Below are positions 37,100-51,500 of a DNA stretch of 64,000 nucleotides, one piece after another (position 1 is the stretch's first letter; every line of letters begins with the position of its first letter). This stretch comes from Xylocopa sonorina (taxonomy: Eukaryota; Arthropoda; Insecta; Hymenoptera; Apidae). The notes under the pieces are model-generated. The model saw only the letters and a program-made list of their open reading frames with translations. It had not been told where the DNA came from and searched no databases. The stretch lies in assembly GCF_050948175.1 (NCBI RefSeq), contig NC_135199.1, positions 10,296,501 through 10,360,500 of the forward strand, given 5' to 3'. The position numbers and the translations under genes are program-made.

Positions 37100-40000
37100 A
37101 TGGCGTATATAATCGAGTTGGCTGTTAGAAACAGTTGCAAGATGTAACTGAACCGATTGAACGAACTTTGATATAACATATTGTTCTTCCTAGAAAGCTA
37201 AGAGTAGATCTAAGTTTATATTAAATTTACAGTATATCAAATGTTGTTAAACAGTTGTCGTAGATGAAGCGAAATGACGGGAGAGAGATCGTGGTACCTC
37301 GAATAGAGGTGAAATGGGTTCTGTCATTGATCGGTGAAATGGACTGGCTCGAAGTTGAGGAACGTTTTGGTAGCTGCGTTAAAGGAGCGGGGAGATAAAT
37401 CACGATGCCGCTCGTTAACTCCTTCCACAAGATCAATTGCACGCGACCACTTTCTGCTTTACAGCATCCCAATTATGGCGTGTATATATAGACAGAGGGA
37501 AAGAGAGAAAGCAAAGCCCCTGATTTTAACGAGCCAACCATTATCGCCTCCACTCGCGCTGTTGTACCCTTATTTTATCATTCAGCCAGAGCCCCTCCCC
37601 GCCAATCGGTACGAACCGTTCACGCTCAGTTCTCCACCAAAGAAAGAAGATCGGATAAAAGCACAGATACACCGTGTGGCTCCTTCAAAAACTGACTGCA
37701 ACGTCGAGCTAACTAAATGCAATTCCGTGGCACCGTTTACAACGTAGCAGAACGACGGGGAAATTGTTCAGGCACGTAACGTTAATTACCAAACGATCGA
37801 TCGCCTCGATCAAATATTCAGACGGTGCATAAAGGACAGGGGGAGGATGGTAGAGGAGGCAATGGGACAAGTTCACGGGTCAACGAAGCGAAGAACGTGG
37901 AGTAAACCGTGAAAGATCGCCGGTGTAATGCACGAGACACCAGGGAGCAATTAACGTAACAAACGACTTGATTCCGGGTTGACAGCTGTGTCTAGCGAGC
38001 GTCGACCGTGTCGTCCCCTTTAATGAGCAATAACAGGCTGCGATTCGAGCTACACCATCTGACGATTAAACGAACTGTCCGCACGGTCCGCTGACATCGG
38101 ATTCCAGCGTGATAACACTCGTTGCGTCCACACTTGCCGAGCACAAATTGCTCGTGGCTAAGAATTTCAGCTCGATCACCGACTGCCAGAGAGATTATCC
38201 GGAATACGTTCGAGGGGTTTTTACCCCGCGAGAGGAGGGCTGGCCTTCGCCATGCCGCGACCAGTCGAATGAATAAACGCGAGGCTTTGCATATTCACGC
38301 GGCTTTTCGACAGCCACGGGAGTAATATATCTCGTTAGGAGGCAACACTTGGCTGGATTTATGACAGGCTCCAAGCGAATCATCTGCTATTTTTGAACGA
38401 GCCAATCCGCCGGTCCGATGGAGAACCAGCCGGGAAATGATATTTTTGCATATTCAGGAGGTCGAGTCGCTCGTTCAGACGATGGCAAATCGATGGTGGA
38501 TTCGAGGATCGCGGGAGCAGTATTAATCGCTGCTCTTTTCAAAAGATTAGCCCCGGCTTCGTTGCGCGGGGGAATCGACGCGAGCGTAAATACACGGGGA
38601 AATGTAAACGCGAACGATTCAGAAGCGGAGTACCTCGGAGAGACCTTTATTTTCCACTTACATTTAGGCGCTCGGATATTATGAAGAATTTACGTGGGAA
38701 CGTTCGCACGATTTCACCGTGAATATTTCACCGCGATAGATAATAACCCCGCCGCGAAAGAGGTATTATATCATTTCCGTTCGAGGACCAGAGTCGGTGG
38801 ACATAAATTTTCCCGGCGATCGATAGATCGGGGAAACGGTGATTTTACTAGAACAGTTTCGAGCGGGTAATCTCGCGAAGCAGTTTTTCAAGCGGCTCAG
38901 AATTCACCGGAGACAACGTCGTTGATAATCCATCCTCGTTCCGGCGATGTCCCTCTATGGTCGCTTGTGCGTACACGCGATAACGGATAACCACGCGCGG
39001 AGTTCCGCTGTTACGGTGCCCGATGAATAAAGGCGTATCTGTTCCGTTTGGGGGGAAAGCGTCGCTCGAAAATCGTCCAGGCGACGTTAATTTCTGTTCT
39101 CGTTGTCTCGTCGCTGTCTGATACACGGCGCCCTCGACGCATCGATCGAGCGTAGGATCGAGCGGGACGCGGGTTCATCGAGAAAACGAACGTCCCCCCC
39201 ATGTATCATCGGGAATAGATTAGGGTGGACGAACGCGCGGATGTTTCATCTATTTCAATTTATCTCGCGAGAGAGACGGGACGCGGTGTCGTCGTCCGTT
39301 TACAAGTAAGCGTGAACTATGCGGGGCGAAAGGCTAACAGTGCGAGATATTTAATTGATTTAGGTGACGGGCGGCAGCCGAGGGCTTCCCCGCAGCGACG
39401 TTCAGAATGCGACCGCCGAATGGAATTCCGTGAACATCTAGCGAGATCGCCTGCGGTCGCGCGGAATCGTTCGAAGGGTATCGGCATTCGGCCGCACTTG
39501 CCTGCGGAACGGAGCCATCGATTGCTCCCTCGAAATGAGCAAACTTCCGACCAGCCTCGAGGGCGAACTTTCACTTTCCGCGATCCGTCTGCGAGGCGGG
39601 ACGTTCTCGACGTCCGCGCGAACGTTCGACATGCGACGTTTAATTAACCAATAACGACCCCTCGATCTCTGACGTGCCCGACATAAGTATGCGCGGTTGG
39701 TATCCGCGCCGCGTCCTCCTCTGTATCCTCGAACAGACGACACACCCGCGCGCAACATCGAAGCCCACTTAGGCAAACGAACGTATCGAGGGCGACAATC
39801 AGCTCAGAATCCGCGCGCCGATAGAACGGCACGAGCGATCACTGCGAAGGGTGCCCAGCGAGGTGAGAGAGGGCTCAGATTTGCGGTCTCCGCGCCTACA
39901 AGCGCGGGAGTCCATTAAAATAAGTGGCGCACCGCGACGTTAATAATAGCCGGGCCAATTACAGCGGCGGCATCGACGCCTCTTTGCCGTGGCTCTTTTC

Positions 40001-43000
40001 CCAACCCCGGGCAGGACTTTCAATTAGCTCCTCAACCCCGTTCCAGCCAGTGGTCTGCGGCCTCTTTTAGTCACCGTTGACTCTTCCCTCTAGTTCTTCC
40101 ATCCACTCGACGCCACGGCGTAATCGGTCCCCGGGAAAAGTCATTACAGACGTCCACGAGCATCGGTCAACCGCCAGGAATTCACCTCGCCCCGCCGTTC
40201 TGCCGTTGAAATATGAATAATCGCCTCGATCGAACGGGAATTAAGTTCCCTGGAAGTCGAACCGCGCGGACGGGAAACATCTTTTCCCATCGGCGCGAGT
40301 AACAGCGGAGGAGCGTCTCGAAGGTGTTGCCGTGGGGATGGCGCAGCCAGGAGTATTAGGCGTGTTCGCGCAGCTGTTTCAATTACGACAATGTTACGGG
40401 AGCTACGCCGTGGCAATTAAGACGGCTCCGAGCACTATTCAATTTTCGCCTGGTAGCGCAGACATAATAATCACGATAATTGTTTGCAGCGCGAGCTTAG
40501 ACCGCCCTTCTAATTCAGCAAACGTCCGTGATTGCTTGCCGCGCGCAGGGCCCGATCGATCCGTAACGAACGTGCGAACTTCAAACGCCCCGACGCGATC
40601 TCCGACAGAAAATCCTCGCCTCGCGATCTATCTTGTAATTCACAATAATAACGAATCGATCACGAAGCTCCTGCGTAACGAACGCACCGACGAAACGAGC
40701 TAAGTTCGGTGACAAATTGCTGCCGCACCTATCCGCACCTAACTTCGTACGTACCGCCTTCGCGTGTCAACCAAAATGGCGACCAAGTCGCCAGCCACGC
40801 TGCGAACCTTCGAGAATGCCTATTCACCGCGAAGTGCGTAACCAGAAGTTTTCGAGAGACACTCGACCAAGTAACAACCGACGATCGTAATCGATTAAAC
40901 GCAAGTCATCGTTAAACTGGGTCAAACATGTATCGTGCGATTCCACGTCCCATTAAAAAAAATAATATTCCAGGCGATATCTATTCTTCCCACGCGAATG
41001 CGTAGATATCGCTGACGAACGTTGGTAGCCGCGGAACGAAGACTCGCGGTTCCATTCGATCGCGAACGAGGCGCTCGTATCACGCGCCTGATCGATCTCC
41101 ATCAAAACCGCATCGAGCCGGTAATTTTCACGAATAGCCCGGGTATTAACGGTGCAGCAGATCGACAGCGGGTCGTAGACGGGGACACAGAGGGAACGAT
41201 AGATGCAACGGTTGGCAGGTGCAACGGCGCGTCGGTTGCAGGCCCCCCCGGATCATTCGCTCGTCTCAAGCTGCGGAGGCCACCGGTAGTCGGTATTGCG
41301 CCCTGGCTAGCGCCGATTGGCCGCGTAATCAGTAATTGCCACCGATGCCCGCAAACTATCGTCCGCAAACATCCCTTATGGCATTACAACCCTGTGACGA
41401 GCGGACCGGTTCGCCGTTCCACACCGACCAATTCACCGCCGTGTACCGCGGTCCTGTTAACTTTCCTACCTCGCATAGGGATGCACGCCGGATGCGTCCG
41501 CGCGGACGTCGCCACAGTTTTGCCGTTCGACAAACCGGATCGAATTCGCGGAGTAAATTCCGTAATTAAGGCGTGGAATTTGTGAAAACGAACGAAGCGT
41601 TTTAGTGTTCTATGTTAATTGGAAAAGGTTCGTTCTTGGTTCGAAAGCGTGTTAACTTGAGAGTGACGAGGTTGGTAGGTCAACGTGTACTTTAGAATCC
41701 ACGACCGGATTATTTAAATGAAGTTGGGGAATTTTGCAGATTTTTGTTTCTGTATTATCGTTCAAAGGCATACATAGGTGTAGACGAAGACTCCGCGAAC
41801 TTGCTCGTTCGACAGCGTACGGAGAACTTTCGTTTCGTAACAAAAAGATGATTATGCGGCGAGAGTATTCGAAGAACCTTGGAGGGAAAGGATTTCCGGT
41901 CGCGGAGTACAGACGGACACGGCGCTGGCCATTGGCTCGCAGTTTATTAACTCCTTACGGACTTCCTTTCCGTAACGTTAGCCTGGTCGCGGAACTTTTT
42001 TAGATACGCCATTAACGAGCTCCCCTAGCTACCGATGCTTAGTCGTTCTTGCCCGGTGGAATCCGTGGGAATTTCATTTCCCTCGAGTGCAAGTTTTAAG
42101 AGTCTCCGGTTTAGAGACGAAAAAGGATATCGCGAGGCTTCGCAGGGTCAGAACTTTATTAATATCCTACAAGTTTTCAGCGCCTGCGACCGTGGCTAGC
42201 AAAAGTACGCGACGAAGGACCGCTCTATCGAGACACCACCGTTTAATTCACCTTCCCTCGTTTACGTTTCCGTGTACATTCGATTGGTCAATCTTTTAAT
42301 GCACCGCCTGTCGATTCGAAAATGATAGAGTCTAGTTTAGAAGCTTTCGAGGTTTCAGCCAGAAATTGGGAGCAGAGGATGAGAGTATTGTCAGGGGGAT
42401 AGAGCAGTGGCTCTAGTTCATTGGATTATTCGGTTTGGTGACATCAAAGGATAGTCGCAAGAAATCAGATCACGGTGTTTACCCATCGCCAACGTCCGGC
42501 TGATTTTCGATTGATTTATGAGAATCGAATATGCACGCCGCTCGAATTTGGCAATATCCGTCATTGCGCCTCTATCGGTACGTGCCACTGATATTCGCAC
42601 GATACATTACGAACATCGACGTTATCTGGTTGTCGAACATCGTGACAATCTATTGATCCCCGCGAACAATCGTTCCATTACACGAAATGTATCAATTCTT
42701 GATAGTTCGTTGGTGCGATCTCCGATGTCGTCTACGGAGGTGTTCATTAGAGAATAATTCAACGAGACCAGAAGCTGACACGCGGGCAACTTAAAGTTTA
42801 AGCTTGGAAATTCGAGGTCCGGCGTTGTCGTCGTTTCGAAACGAACAAGGGCAGTGAAAATTTCCGCGGAAGGCGCACCTTAAACTTCGCGCACGGCGAC
42901 AAAGTCCGCGAGGCTTTTGTAATTTATGCTACGTCACTCGAGGAGTTCACGTGGGTCAAGGGTCGCCGAGGAGGACGCGGGAACGAAGCTCTGGAAAGCT

Positions 43001-44927
43001 GGTTAGGGAGCCACTCGTGTCGGCTCTATTTGACGATAGTCTGCTCCACGAGACGGCTCATCCACTCGAAACTCGACGATGACACGGAACGAGAGAAACC
43101 AAAGGGTTTTCGAACGCGACAGACGTCGTTCCGGCCGAAAATACTTTCGCGAGCGTTGTCAAGCCCAGAAGGAAGCCTCGCGGTTGCCCGATCGAACGAA
43201 TCCTTTGCTCTCGGTCGTTTCGTTACACCTCGCGACGTTGCAAATATGTATTTAAATATCGACAAATGTAATATTTGTAAAATTAACACTTTCCTCGTAC
43301 GCTTACACGCGAAGGACGTTCGCGAGAACTCGAAGATCGTTTTCGTGTTACTACCCGCTAGAACGAACACGTCTCGCATCCACGTATACACACGTGGAGT
43401 GACAGACTATTAAACAAGGGCGTATCAAGCAAGTCAGACGGTGGCGAGAGCGCAGCTCGAGAGGAAATTGATTCCTTAAGCGAGATTTATAGCGCGAACG
43501 GTGCTAATGTCAGCAGGTTCGGATCGCGCGACAGGATATTCTTCGTTTCCACGCGTGATTCGGTAATTGAAATTTCACCCGCGGCCCCCTATAAACAAGT
43601 CCGATGCACCGGCAACACCGGCATTAGGCGACGATGCAAATTGCTTTCCCGAGTTAATTTCATGGAAGGGAAGGCAAATTTGTTTCGATTACCCGGCCTT
43701 ATTCGAGATATCGAAAATCAGGAAATTGCATTCGGTCCGTCCGAGGATTCCGCTAAAATCCGCCGTTCGATTCTCCTCAGCGCGCGCCAGTCGAGTCGAG
43801 ACACACGGTGCTCCTCTTCCGGCGAGATTCTTTCGTTAAGATCTACTTAAACGATATTATTCCCCCTGATTTCGTATTCAAACGCTGCTGCTACGAGATC
43901 GTGCCAATTCCCTCGCGACTGGGTTTGTTTTTCATCTCCGCGGGACAGTGTAATGGGATAATGGGGCTGGTTCGAGTCTCGCTGACAACGGGAAATTTTG
44001 CGAATCGTGATCGCGTACGTATGTGAGCGCTCCGCGAGCACATCCTGTCCGGGATAACTGGTAAACCAATCCAATTAACTCGTTTCGCGACGCTCGTCGA
44101 AGATTGCGATCTTTCGGAAATCTGTCGTCTTTATCAATTATCTCGCGCGAGTCGCCAAGCAGCGGTTCGAGCAAAGTGATTTAACGCCATTGTCCTCGAG
44201 GATTAAAGCGATAGAGAAGAAATATACGCGAAATATCCGAGTCAAAGGGGAGCGTGTTTTATTCCGTGTCTCGTCTTCTTCTGCGATTATTCTTCTCCGC
44301 TTGATATACGCGTCCTCCTTGGTCCGTTCCTCATTTAAACAGGCTATCAGCTCGCTTATCCTTAATCACTTTTCTTAATCCACTTTCTCTTTACTTGCGA
44401 GTTAATTAGTTAGTTGGCTAGTTGGGAGCTTTGGCGCGCGGGAATCGCGCCCCCGGAACTGGCAATTTATTTTACACGCGTTATAACGTTGCGCGGTTGA
44501 ATTATTAAACGCCATTCCGTGCGCGCGTCGAGGATAATTCGGAATCGGTGGATTTCCAGTTTCGTATTCGATTGAATCCGGATAAAATCAGACGTCAACA
44601 AATTAATAGGTCGGATGAACGGCACGCTGGTCTTGTAATTACGCCGGTGATTACACCCAGTGTAAACTGAAATACTCGGGTTACCGTGCGTTACAGGCTG
44701 ATTAAATTACGTTGTCGTTGCACGGTTTGGCGCGAACGAACCGCGACTGCGAAAAACACCCGCGCACAGGATTTCGAGTGTACGTGTTATTGTTATCGTT
44801 CGCCTGCGTGCGAACTAAAATCGATGCGAATCGATTTCTTCGCGCAAACATTCGCTGCTAAAACGGACGGACATTATCGTTTAATTTCGCAGAACGCGAT
44901 AGTCAAATCGACTTGGCTCGAGAATAT
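37100..44927. other. gene-poor region downstream of the helical-protein gene
   Basis: The first ~150 bp is AT-rich and is a plausible 3' UTR with ATTAAA at 37220. Beyond it no exon, RNA gene or transposon could be supported. The longer frames (for example 41022-41585 +) have the Arg-rich composition of chance frames. Confidence 0.6.
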
Positions 44928-45579
44928 TTAACCCTTTGCGGTCGAACGGCGACTCTCACTCGCCACGATGTTTCGCGTGGCAACTCGAGCGGCTGTATTT
45001 ACGCTGAATTTCGTTATCTCCAGTTGATAGATGCGAAGTATTGGTTCGTGAATTGGTCCCTTAGGCTGTTTATGTGTTCGGTTGGAAAGTGACATTGTGA
45101 CGTAAAATTCGTCTACGACTGTAGTCCTGAACACGACGTGTCTAGCGTTAGTACAGTTTCGACGGTCGTAGCGAGCGCGTTTATCGCGAAATTTTCCACC
45201 ACTCGTTTTAAACTTTTGAAGCGACTTTGATTTTGAATTGATCACGATTAAATTGGTGATAGAGCAAGTGTAAACAGACGTATCGGATGTGAGAAATAGA
45301 AAAATTAGTGTAATGAGCAGTGAGTCCAGAAATATCAGCGATGACCCACAAGATCCTGGCAACTCAGAATGCCCTGGCAAGTATTTCGTATAACATCGCA
45401 CCAAACACCACTACAGAACTGGTACTTCGATAATTATCTTCTTCGAAATGTAAACACAGGTAATATATCAATATATAACACTTTCGTATGTTAATTTTTA
45501 TATAAATACATTTACGAGCGAATTTGTCTCGAGTCGCATCGCTGCCCGACCGAAAAACTCGTCGAGCGCAAAGGGTTAA
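44928..45579. mobile_element. non-autonomous piggyBac-like element with TTAA duplications
   Basis: TTAA (44928-44931) is followed by CCCTTTGCGGTCGA, and the other end, TCGAGCGCAAAGGG, is followed by TTAA (45576-45579). The inverted termini match at 13 of 14 positions. TTAA duplication with CCC/GGG ends is the established signature of the piggyBac superfamily. The 644-bp interior is AT-rich compared with its surroundings. Near the left end lie small hairpins (GGCGA...TCGCC and CCACG...CGTGG). No transposase of full length is present, so the element is a deletion derivative that would need a transposase in trans. Confidence 0.78.
45313..45393 (+). pseudogene. short ORF in the piggyBac-like element, possible transposase N-terminal remnant
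   Basis: An ATG-initiated frame of 26 codons begins MSSESRNISDDPQDPG and ends at TAA. It is acidic and Ser/Asp-rich, as the N-termini of piggyBac-type transposases commonly are, and it lies inside the element at a plausible distance from the left end. No catalytic domain follows. This could equally be a chance short frame. The assignment rests on position and composition only. Confidence 0.3.
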
Positions 45580-48500
45580 AACGATCGCGCGCAGGATCCA
45601 GCGATGGCGTCGTCGCGAGAACAGGAAGAGGGGCGGCAGTCCTCGAGATCGTCGACGGGTTCGCGTCGCTTCCGGCTTCGAATCGCGAGGATTCACCGCG
45701 ATCGAGCCAACCTCCGCCGCTGTATTGTGATGTAAGCACCGGTAGCTCCATGACAAAAGTGACTCGAGGAGTTTCGGCTGCTTCGCGTTACTCTCGGATG
45801 AACCGCGAAGAATGGGTACGACTTATTGTTACTCCGCGTACGTACACCGATGATATACGATTTTCTATTGAGAGTCGGCGGTGCTGCCGCGCGCCTCGAT
45901 TTGCATCAGAGTGCGCGTCGAGTGCGCGGAACCATGAATCGAACGTGAAGCATCCCCTGTCGAAAAACCATGTCACGGAGAGAGGATCCTTGCCAATATA
46001 CCGCGCGGAACAAAGAATACGCGGTGTTCGCTGACCGAGCTGACCCAGTGAATAGAGAAATTCGAAGGAAAACAACCGTTGATTTTCGGATAAACAGATG
46101 CAGGCGAATTTTAATTCCGCGACCAATTTATCGCGATCTATTCTCTGCTCGCGAGATGAGTAATATAATCGCGGGATAATCCGGTTGGATAATTTCATCG
46201 AAAGCATCCAGCTGTGCAGCAAAGTAAAAACAGCGTCCCTTTCATCTCTGGCAAAACGTTCTGTTTCCTGGAGTTCGTCAAAGAAACAACGCTCTGTTTC
46301 GCGCGACGAAGATGCGATCAATAATTAATTTCGAAGAAAAATGTTTCGAGCTGAGAAATTTCAGGCAACGTCCGACGAAACGGTGTATCCGCGATACAGT
46401 TTGGTAACGCAGAGGAAGTTTCTCGCAGCTCGAATTAATTCCGCAGCGAAGGTCCGATAGACGCGGAGCAGCGCGAGGCGGGAATTCCCGGTCTGACGGC
46501 GAGCTCGCGCAATTACGCGAGACGTAAAATTAGCAATCAAAATGTCTCTTGTTTATGGCGGGGAAATTCTGCGTGTGCACGCGCGGACACGCGCGAACGC
46601 GGCCAGCTCATCGTCGTCGTAATCCGCCGCTGGGATTCCGAGGAAATTAAGGGCTCGTTACAACGAGGAAGGCTCGTAAAATCCGGATGGTAACGGCGTG
46701 TATTTTATTGGCCATGCGGGCGCGTGTTCATCGTGACGAACGATTCACCTCGGTTCCGCTGCCCACCCGGCGAATCTTCTAATCTCGAAATTCGAATAAA
46801 TTTTACAGCTGACGGAGTTGAATCGAGCGGCCCGCCGCCGTCGATTCCCTTCGCGAAGAATGCGACGCGCGTGATTTAGGGCCTCGCATAAATCTCGTTC
46901 AATTTTACTGCGATCCTCGCGAACGATCAACTCCGCGATATTCTTAGATAGCGGCACAATCGAATCCGTTTCCTGGAGTCGGTGTAACATCTAGAGAACC
47001 ACCTCAAATAGTGAAAATTATACACAATAGTAATAACAAGGATTAATTCTATTAACGATCCTTTCCTTTTGCAATTGAATCGCTCCTGCTTATTAAAATC
47101 AGTTGTACGTTGAACAATGAAGCCTCGACTATTCTTCTATAATAATTAGAATCGTTACGGATCTTCATGGAAAGGAAACTTTATCTTTTCTTGATAATTA
47201 TGAATTCCCATCGACAGCGAAAGAATAACGGAACGGCTCTATTTCAAGAATAATGAACTTTGTACAATAACGCAGAAACAGTATACTATCAAGGAGTCAA
47301 GTATAAGTAGCTGGTACTAAAACAAAGTGAAAAATCGATAGCCCAGGAGGATGAGCTGATCATATTCCCGCAAGAGCCTCTCCTGTAAAAGCTCTTCCGC
47401 AATTATTGGTTCTCCCTCCTGGCCCTTCCGCAGACTCTGGGCTACCACTGGCGCTCCTCGAGGGATTTTTCCGCGGCGTCATTCCTTTTTCAAACCTGTC
47501 CCGGTCAAATCACGTCGTCGCGGAACCGACCAACGGGACAACGATCAATCTCGAGGTTTTTTTTTTATCGATTCGAACGAGCGTTAATGTAACAAGCGGA
47601 GAATATAAACGATAAATAGTGTCAGAATTTGATGAAATTCTGTCGAGAATTTACGATCGTTTAACGAGAAATCAACGAGACTCGGTCAGCGATTCTCGCG
47701 AACAGGCCGTCGCTCGGGTGAAAATCGAACGGCGAACGCGTTCGATGGTTTCCGGCGAATTTATTGCGAATTTAACAGGCGGCCAAGCAACGCGGATTTC
47801 TTCGCGTTCGATTTAACAGCGGCAATTATTGACTCGCGGCCCCGTGCGCTCGCCCCCGAAACTTGCAATTTTTCAATCGCGCGTCAGCTCGTTAAAACGA
47901 GCGAAATGAGGAAGAAATAATAGCGCCAGCCGATCAGCGCCCACCAGCGAGGGGGTTGGGCGTGAAAGGGCGCCCGTACGTTTCGTACCCAAACACGATT
48001 TTCATCGCGCGACGTAATTTATTTCGCGCGCGTTTCAAATCGGAGGCAAAGTAGAGAGCGAAGAGAAAGAGAGAGAGAGGTATAGACTCTGCTACCATCG
48101 CGGGTATTACGCGGGCGAACGAGCGGGAAAAATACGAGCGCGAGCGTCAAAGGCGCTCGCCAAAGTTTCGCAGTTACAGCCTTCTAAAAAATTCTATGCA
48201 TCTAAAATACACGCGTCTTCCGAAACGAGCAGGGGACTCGTGGATTTCCCACGAGCCGTCGCTATTTTCAATCCATAAACCGTATCTCCTTCTTTTCCAC
48301 CCCCTTTCATTTCATTCCCCCGCGCGACGTCCGGGCGTTTAATTAAACTTCGTTGTTCAATTTTGCATCGCGTCGATCAATCCAATTTAAATCTTTGGTC
48401 GGGATAAAAATGATTCATTCGTTCGTATCTCGACGCGCGGTTATTTGTAATTGAAAAAAGAGAGAGGAGAGAAAAAATTAGGCGGGCGAAGTAACGGCGG

Positions 48501-51500
48501 AACAGCCGATGGGACGCGGCTGGGCAAGTTTCAAAGGGCGGAGTTGCCGGAACTTTCGACCGCATCGGTCCCGCAAAAACGCCTCGAACCGTTTCATTGT
48601 TACCGTAGCAAGTTAGACGGACCGTGTCGAGTCTACGAAGGACTCGCGAGTTGAATTGGCCCTTGAGCTACATTCCGCCGGAACTTCGAACATTGTCGAG
48701 CTCGCTGCGCTTAATATAACGGTAGGCGCGATAGTTGAAACGACACGCGCGAACGTTACCACGTCCTACGCCCTCGAATCTCTGTCCCGTCGAAATTGCA
48801 AAATGTCTTCTAGGACAAGCTGGCGAAATTTTCGCGCTCGATTCCGTTGCCATCTCGATCCTGTAACGGACAGCGGTCCACGCGGCAGATCGATCGATCG
48901 TTTCGATAAAATTCCCGGGAAATTTCTATAGAACGCTGCCACTGTTTTTATGCCTTAACACGTCCGACGGATAGATAGAGATTTATAGAGAGGCACGAGT
49001 GGACATGTAGGGGCGTATATACACACAGACGCGGGTCCCCCTTGTACCGAACGCTCTTTGATCCGGCGCTGCATTATGCATGAGTAAGAGCAGCAGGGTA
49101 CCAACGGAAACACAATATAGCCGGCGGAATCGTAAATCAAAGAAAACAAGGGAAAATAGTCGGTACAGAGATAAGCGGACAGGTAAATAGATAGAGAGTC
49201 TTCATTATACTTGGATAAAGATTGGGTGCGAGCGGGGTTGTCGGCGCTCGCGTATGCCAACCATCCTCGACTCGTTATATTATCCCTCAAATAAATCTGG
49301 CTCGTAACGGTTCGTGATATTCGCGAGAATTGCTGAAGAAGAATCTTTTTTCCAAGTAATTGCCGGCTTTAATGGCCTCGAATAATATCTCGTGCCCCCG
49401 GTGCCGGTAATAAACGTTTATTTTATACGCCTGTCGGGACCCTAGGGGTGGAATCCGCGTGTTATAACGCGCATACATCATGCCCCGGACATATTGTATT
49501 TATTTCATTTGATCGCGCGATTCAGATGGTAATGAAAGAATTACGCGACGGATTTCGTACCTTGCACGCGCGTTCTACAAGTTTCGCCCACGGATAGGCT
49601 AAATTAATGGGGTTCCCGCGAAAGAAATTCGGCCGAATTAGAAGCGTTGGGACACGGCGGCGGATAAAGAAACACGGGGACGAGAGAGTAAAAAAACACA
49701 GCCGGTCGAGCGAAGCGGATATTAGGGGTAATTACGGTAATTGAACAATGGGACGAGAGGGTAAGGAAAACAAGAGGAAAAAGTACAACGGAGGGAATTA
49801 TCGATTACTTTTCTGCCTTCCTCGTCGTCGTATTCCGGCTAATTGCCTCCGAATTAGGAATCGATAAATTTCCAATTGCTATTAAGATAGAAAGGCGGAA
49901 AAGGAATTCGGTAAAACAGGGTGCCGCGTCGACGCGTTCTCTCGCAGTGCACTCGGTTTTTCTTAGCTGCTGTTCGAAGAAATTTCATCGAAATTTAATT
50001 GTGTAATTGAACGAACACGTATCGCTAAATTCGTTCTACGGACCTGTAAATGACGAGAAATTGGGAGACGGAAAGGGGAGAGACGAAAAAAGAAAAAGGC
50101 CACTTTCGGAGTCTGAAAGATTGATTCCTGATCGAAAATAGCAGGGCAATCATCATATAAATTGCATCGACCATATGTTATTTCATTGCAGACAATATCC
50201 TGCGTACAGAAAAATCTGTCGCCTGAAATTTTCTTTTCTAACCGTGACATGGAGCGTACTAATAAAAAAAAAGAAATAACTAACATTTATTCTTAATAGA
50301 ATAACTGCATTGTTCATTCTTTTCAATTGTACATTTTACTTGGTAAATTTGGTATCTCGTTAACAAGGCTCCCATTAATTTCTCCCTTTCTCTCTACAAG
50401 GGGGTTAAGAGACGAGATTTTTTTTCTAAATGAGTTCAATGAATTCCCGGGGAATCGTTCTACTCTCGTTGTCGCACTTCTTCACCTAGCTGCGGGCATT
50501 TTATTATAATTGCTCGGTGCCCGTGGTATTCACTGAGCCGCGTGCGAAAATTTTATGAAACTAATAGCGCACGTATACGACCGTTTCTTTCCTCGTAACC
50601 GTTCGCCCATAAAACGGGCCGTCAACAACGAACGCGATTTTTATACCAACATATACCCGGCTCTCAACCATTTCATACGTCATTTGCTTTTTAAGGACCA
50701 GCCGTGTCACATCGCCGTCCGAATCATTGATCTCGACTACTTAAAAACCCTTCCGACAGATTCCTCCGCTTCTCCGTCGTTTATTCAACAATTAATTACG
50801 ATTAATTACCGTTCTCTATTCTCTCTTCTCTCGCCACGTTCTCGCAACGCATCGCATTATCCAAAGGGCGCATAAATCGCGGCAAGATTACAGAAGCGTA
50901 CGTGTCGTGCGGCTGATTTCTTTATCGCCGTACTCTGACCGCGATATTCACCGAGCCGAAAATCGTGCGCCTGGGAACACGAAAATTTTCCACCACTTAG
51001 GATCGATAAGAATCCAAGCCTGGCTTTTAACCGTCGCCCTTTCTGCGCCCCGACCATTCAGCTCGATGAACATCCCTCCGTGCTAGCGCTGGACACCCTC
51101 TACGGACCGCGCTACCAACCCCTTCTCTTCTCGCGAACCACTTTCCGGCCAATCTCCAATCCAGCCAGAGCCCCCGTATCGAGCTTCCGCGCGCGTTCGA
51201 TGAGCGTTTGAGGGAATTGATAGACCACCTGGTCGGCTGACACCCAGAAACATTAGAGACAGGGTGAGAAGGACTGGCGGAGGGGAAAAAAAGGTTACAC
51301 ACGCGAAACCGGACCGGTAGCAGCAGTCTGATCGGATTTTACGCGGGCGAATCGCCTTTCGTTGCATCGACGCGCAGCCAGCTCTTTTCTCCCTCGCCCT
51401 TGGCGATCCTAGACCGACGGGGTTGATGGAAAAACCATTTCCGCGCCATAGTTTTTACTGTTGCGCGCATCGCCTATACCCTCGTCCTGCGACCTGGGCG

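Noticed and set aside
41022..41585. 187-codon open frame on +
   Set aside because: No domain or codon pattern distinguishes it from chance frames nearby.
45788..46321. 177-codon open frame on -
   Set aside because: Arg/Ser/Phe-rich, no domain, and just outside the piggyBac-like element with no transposase signature.
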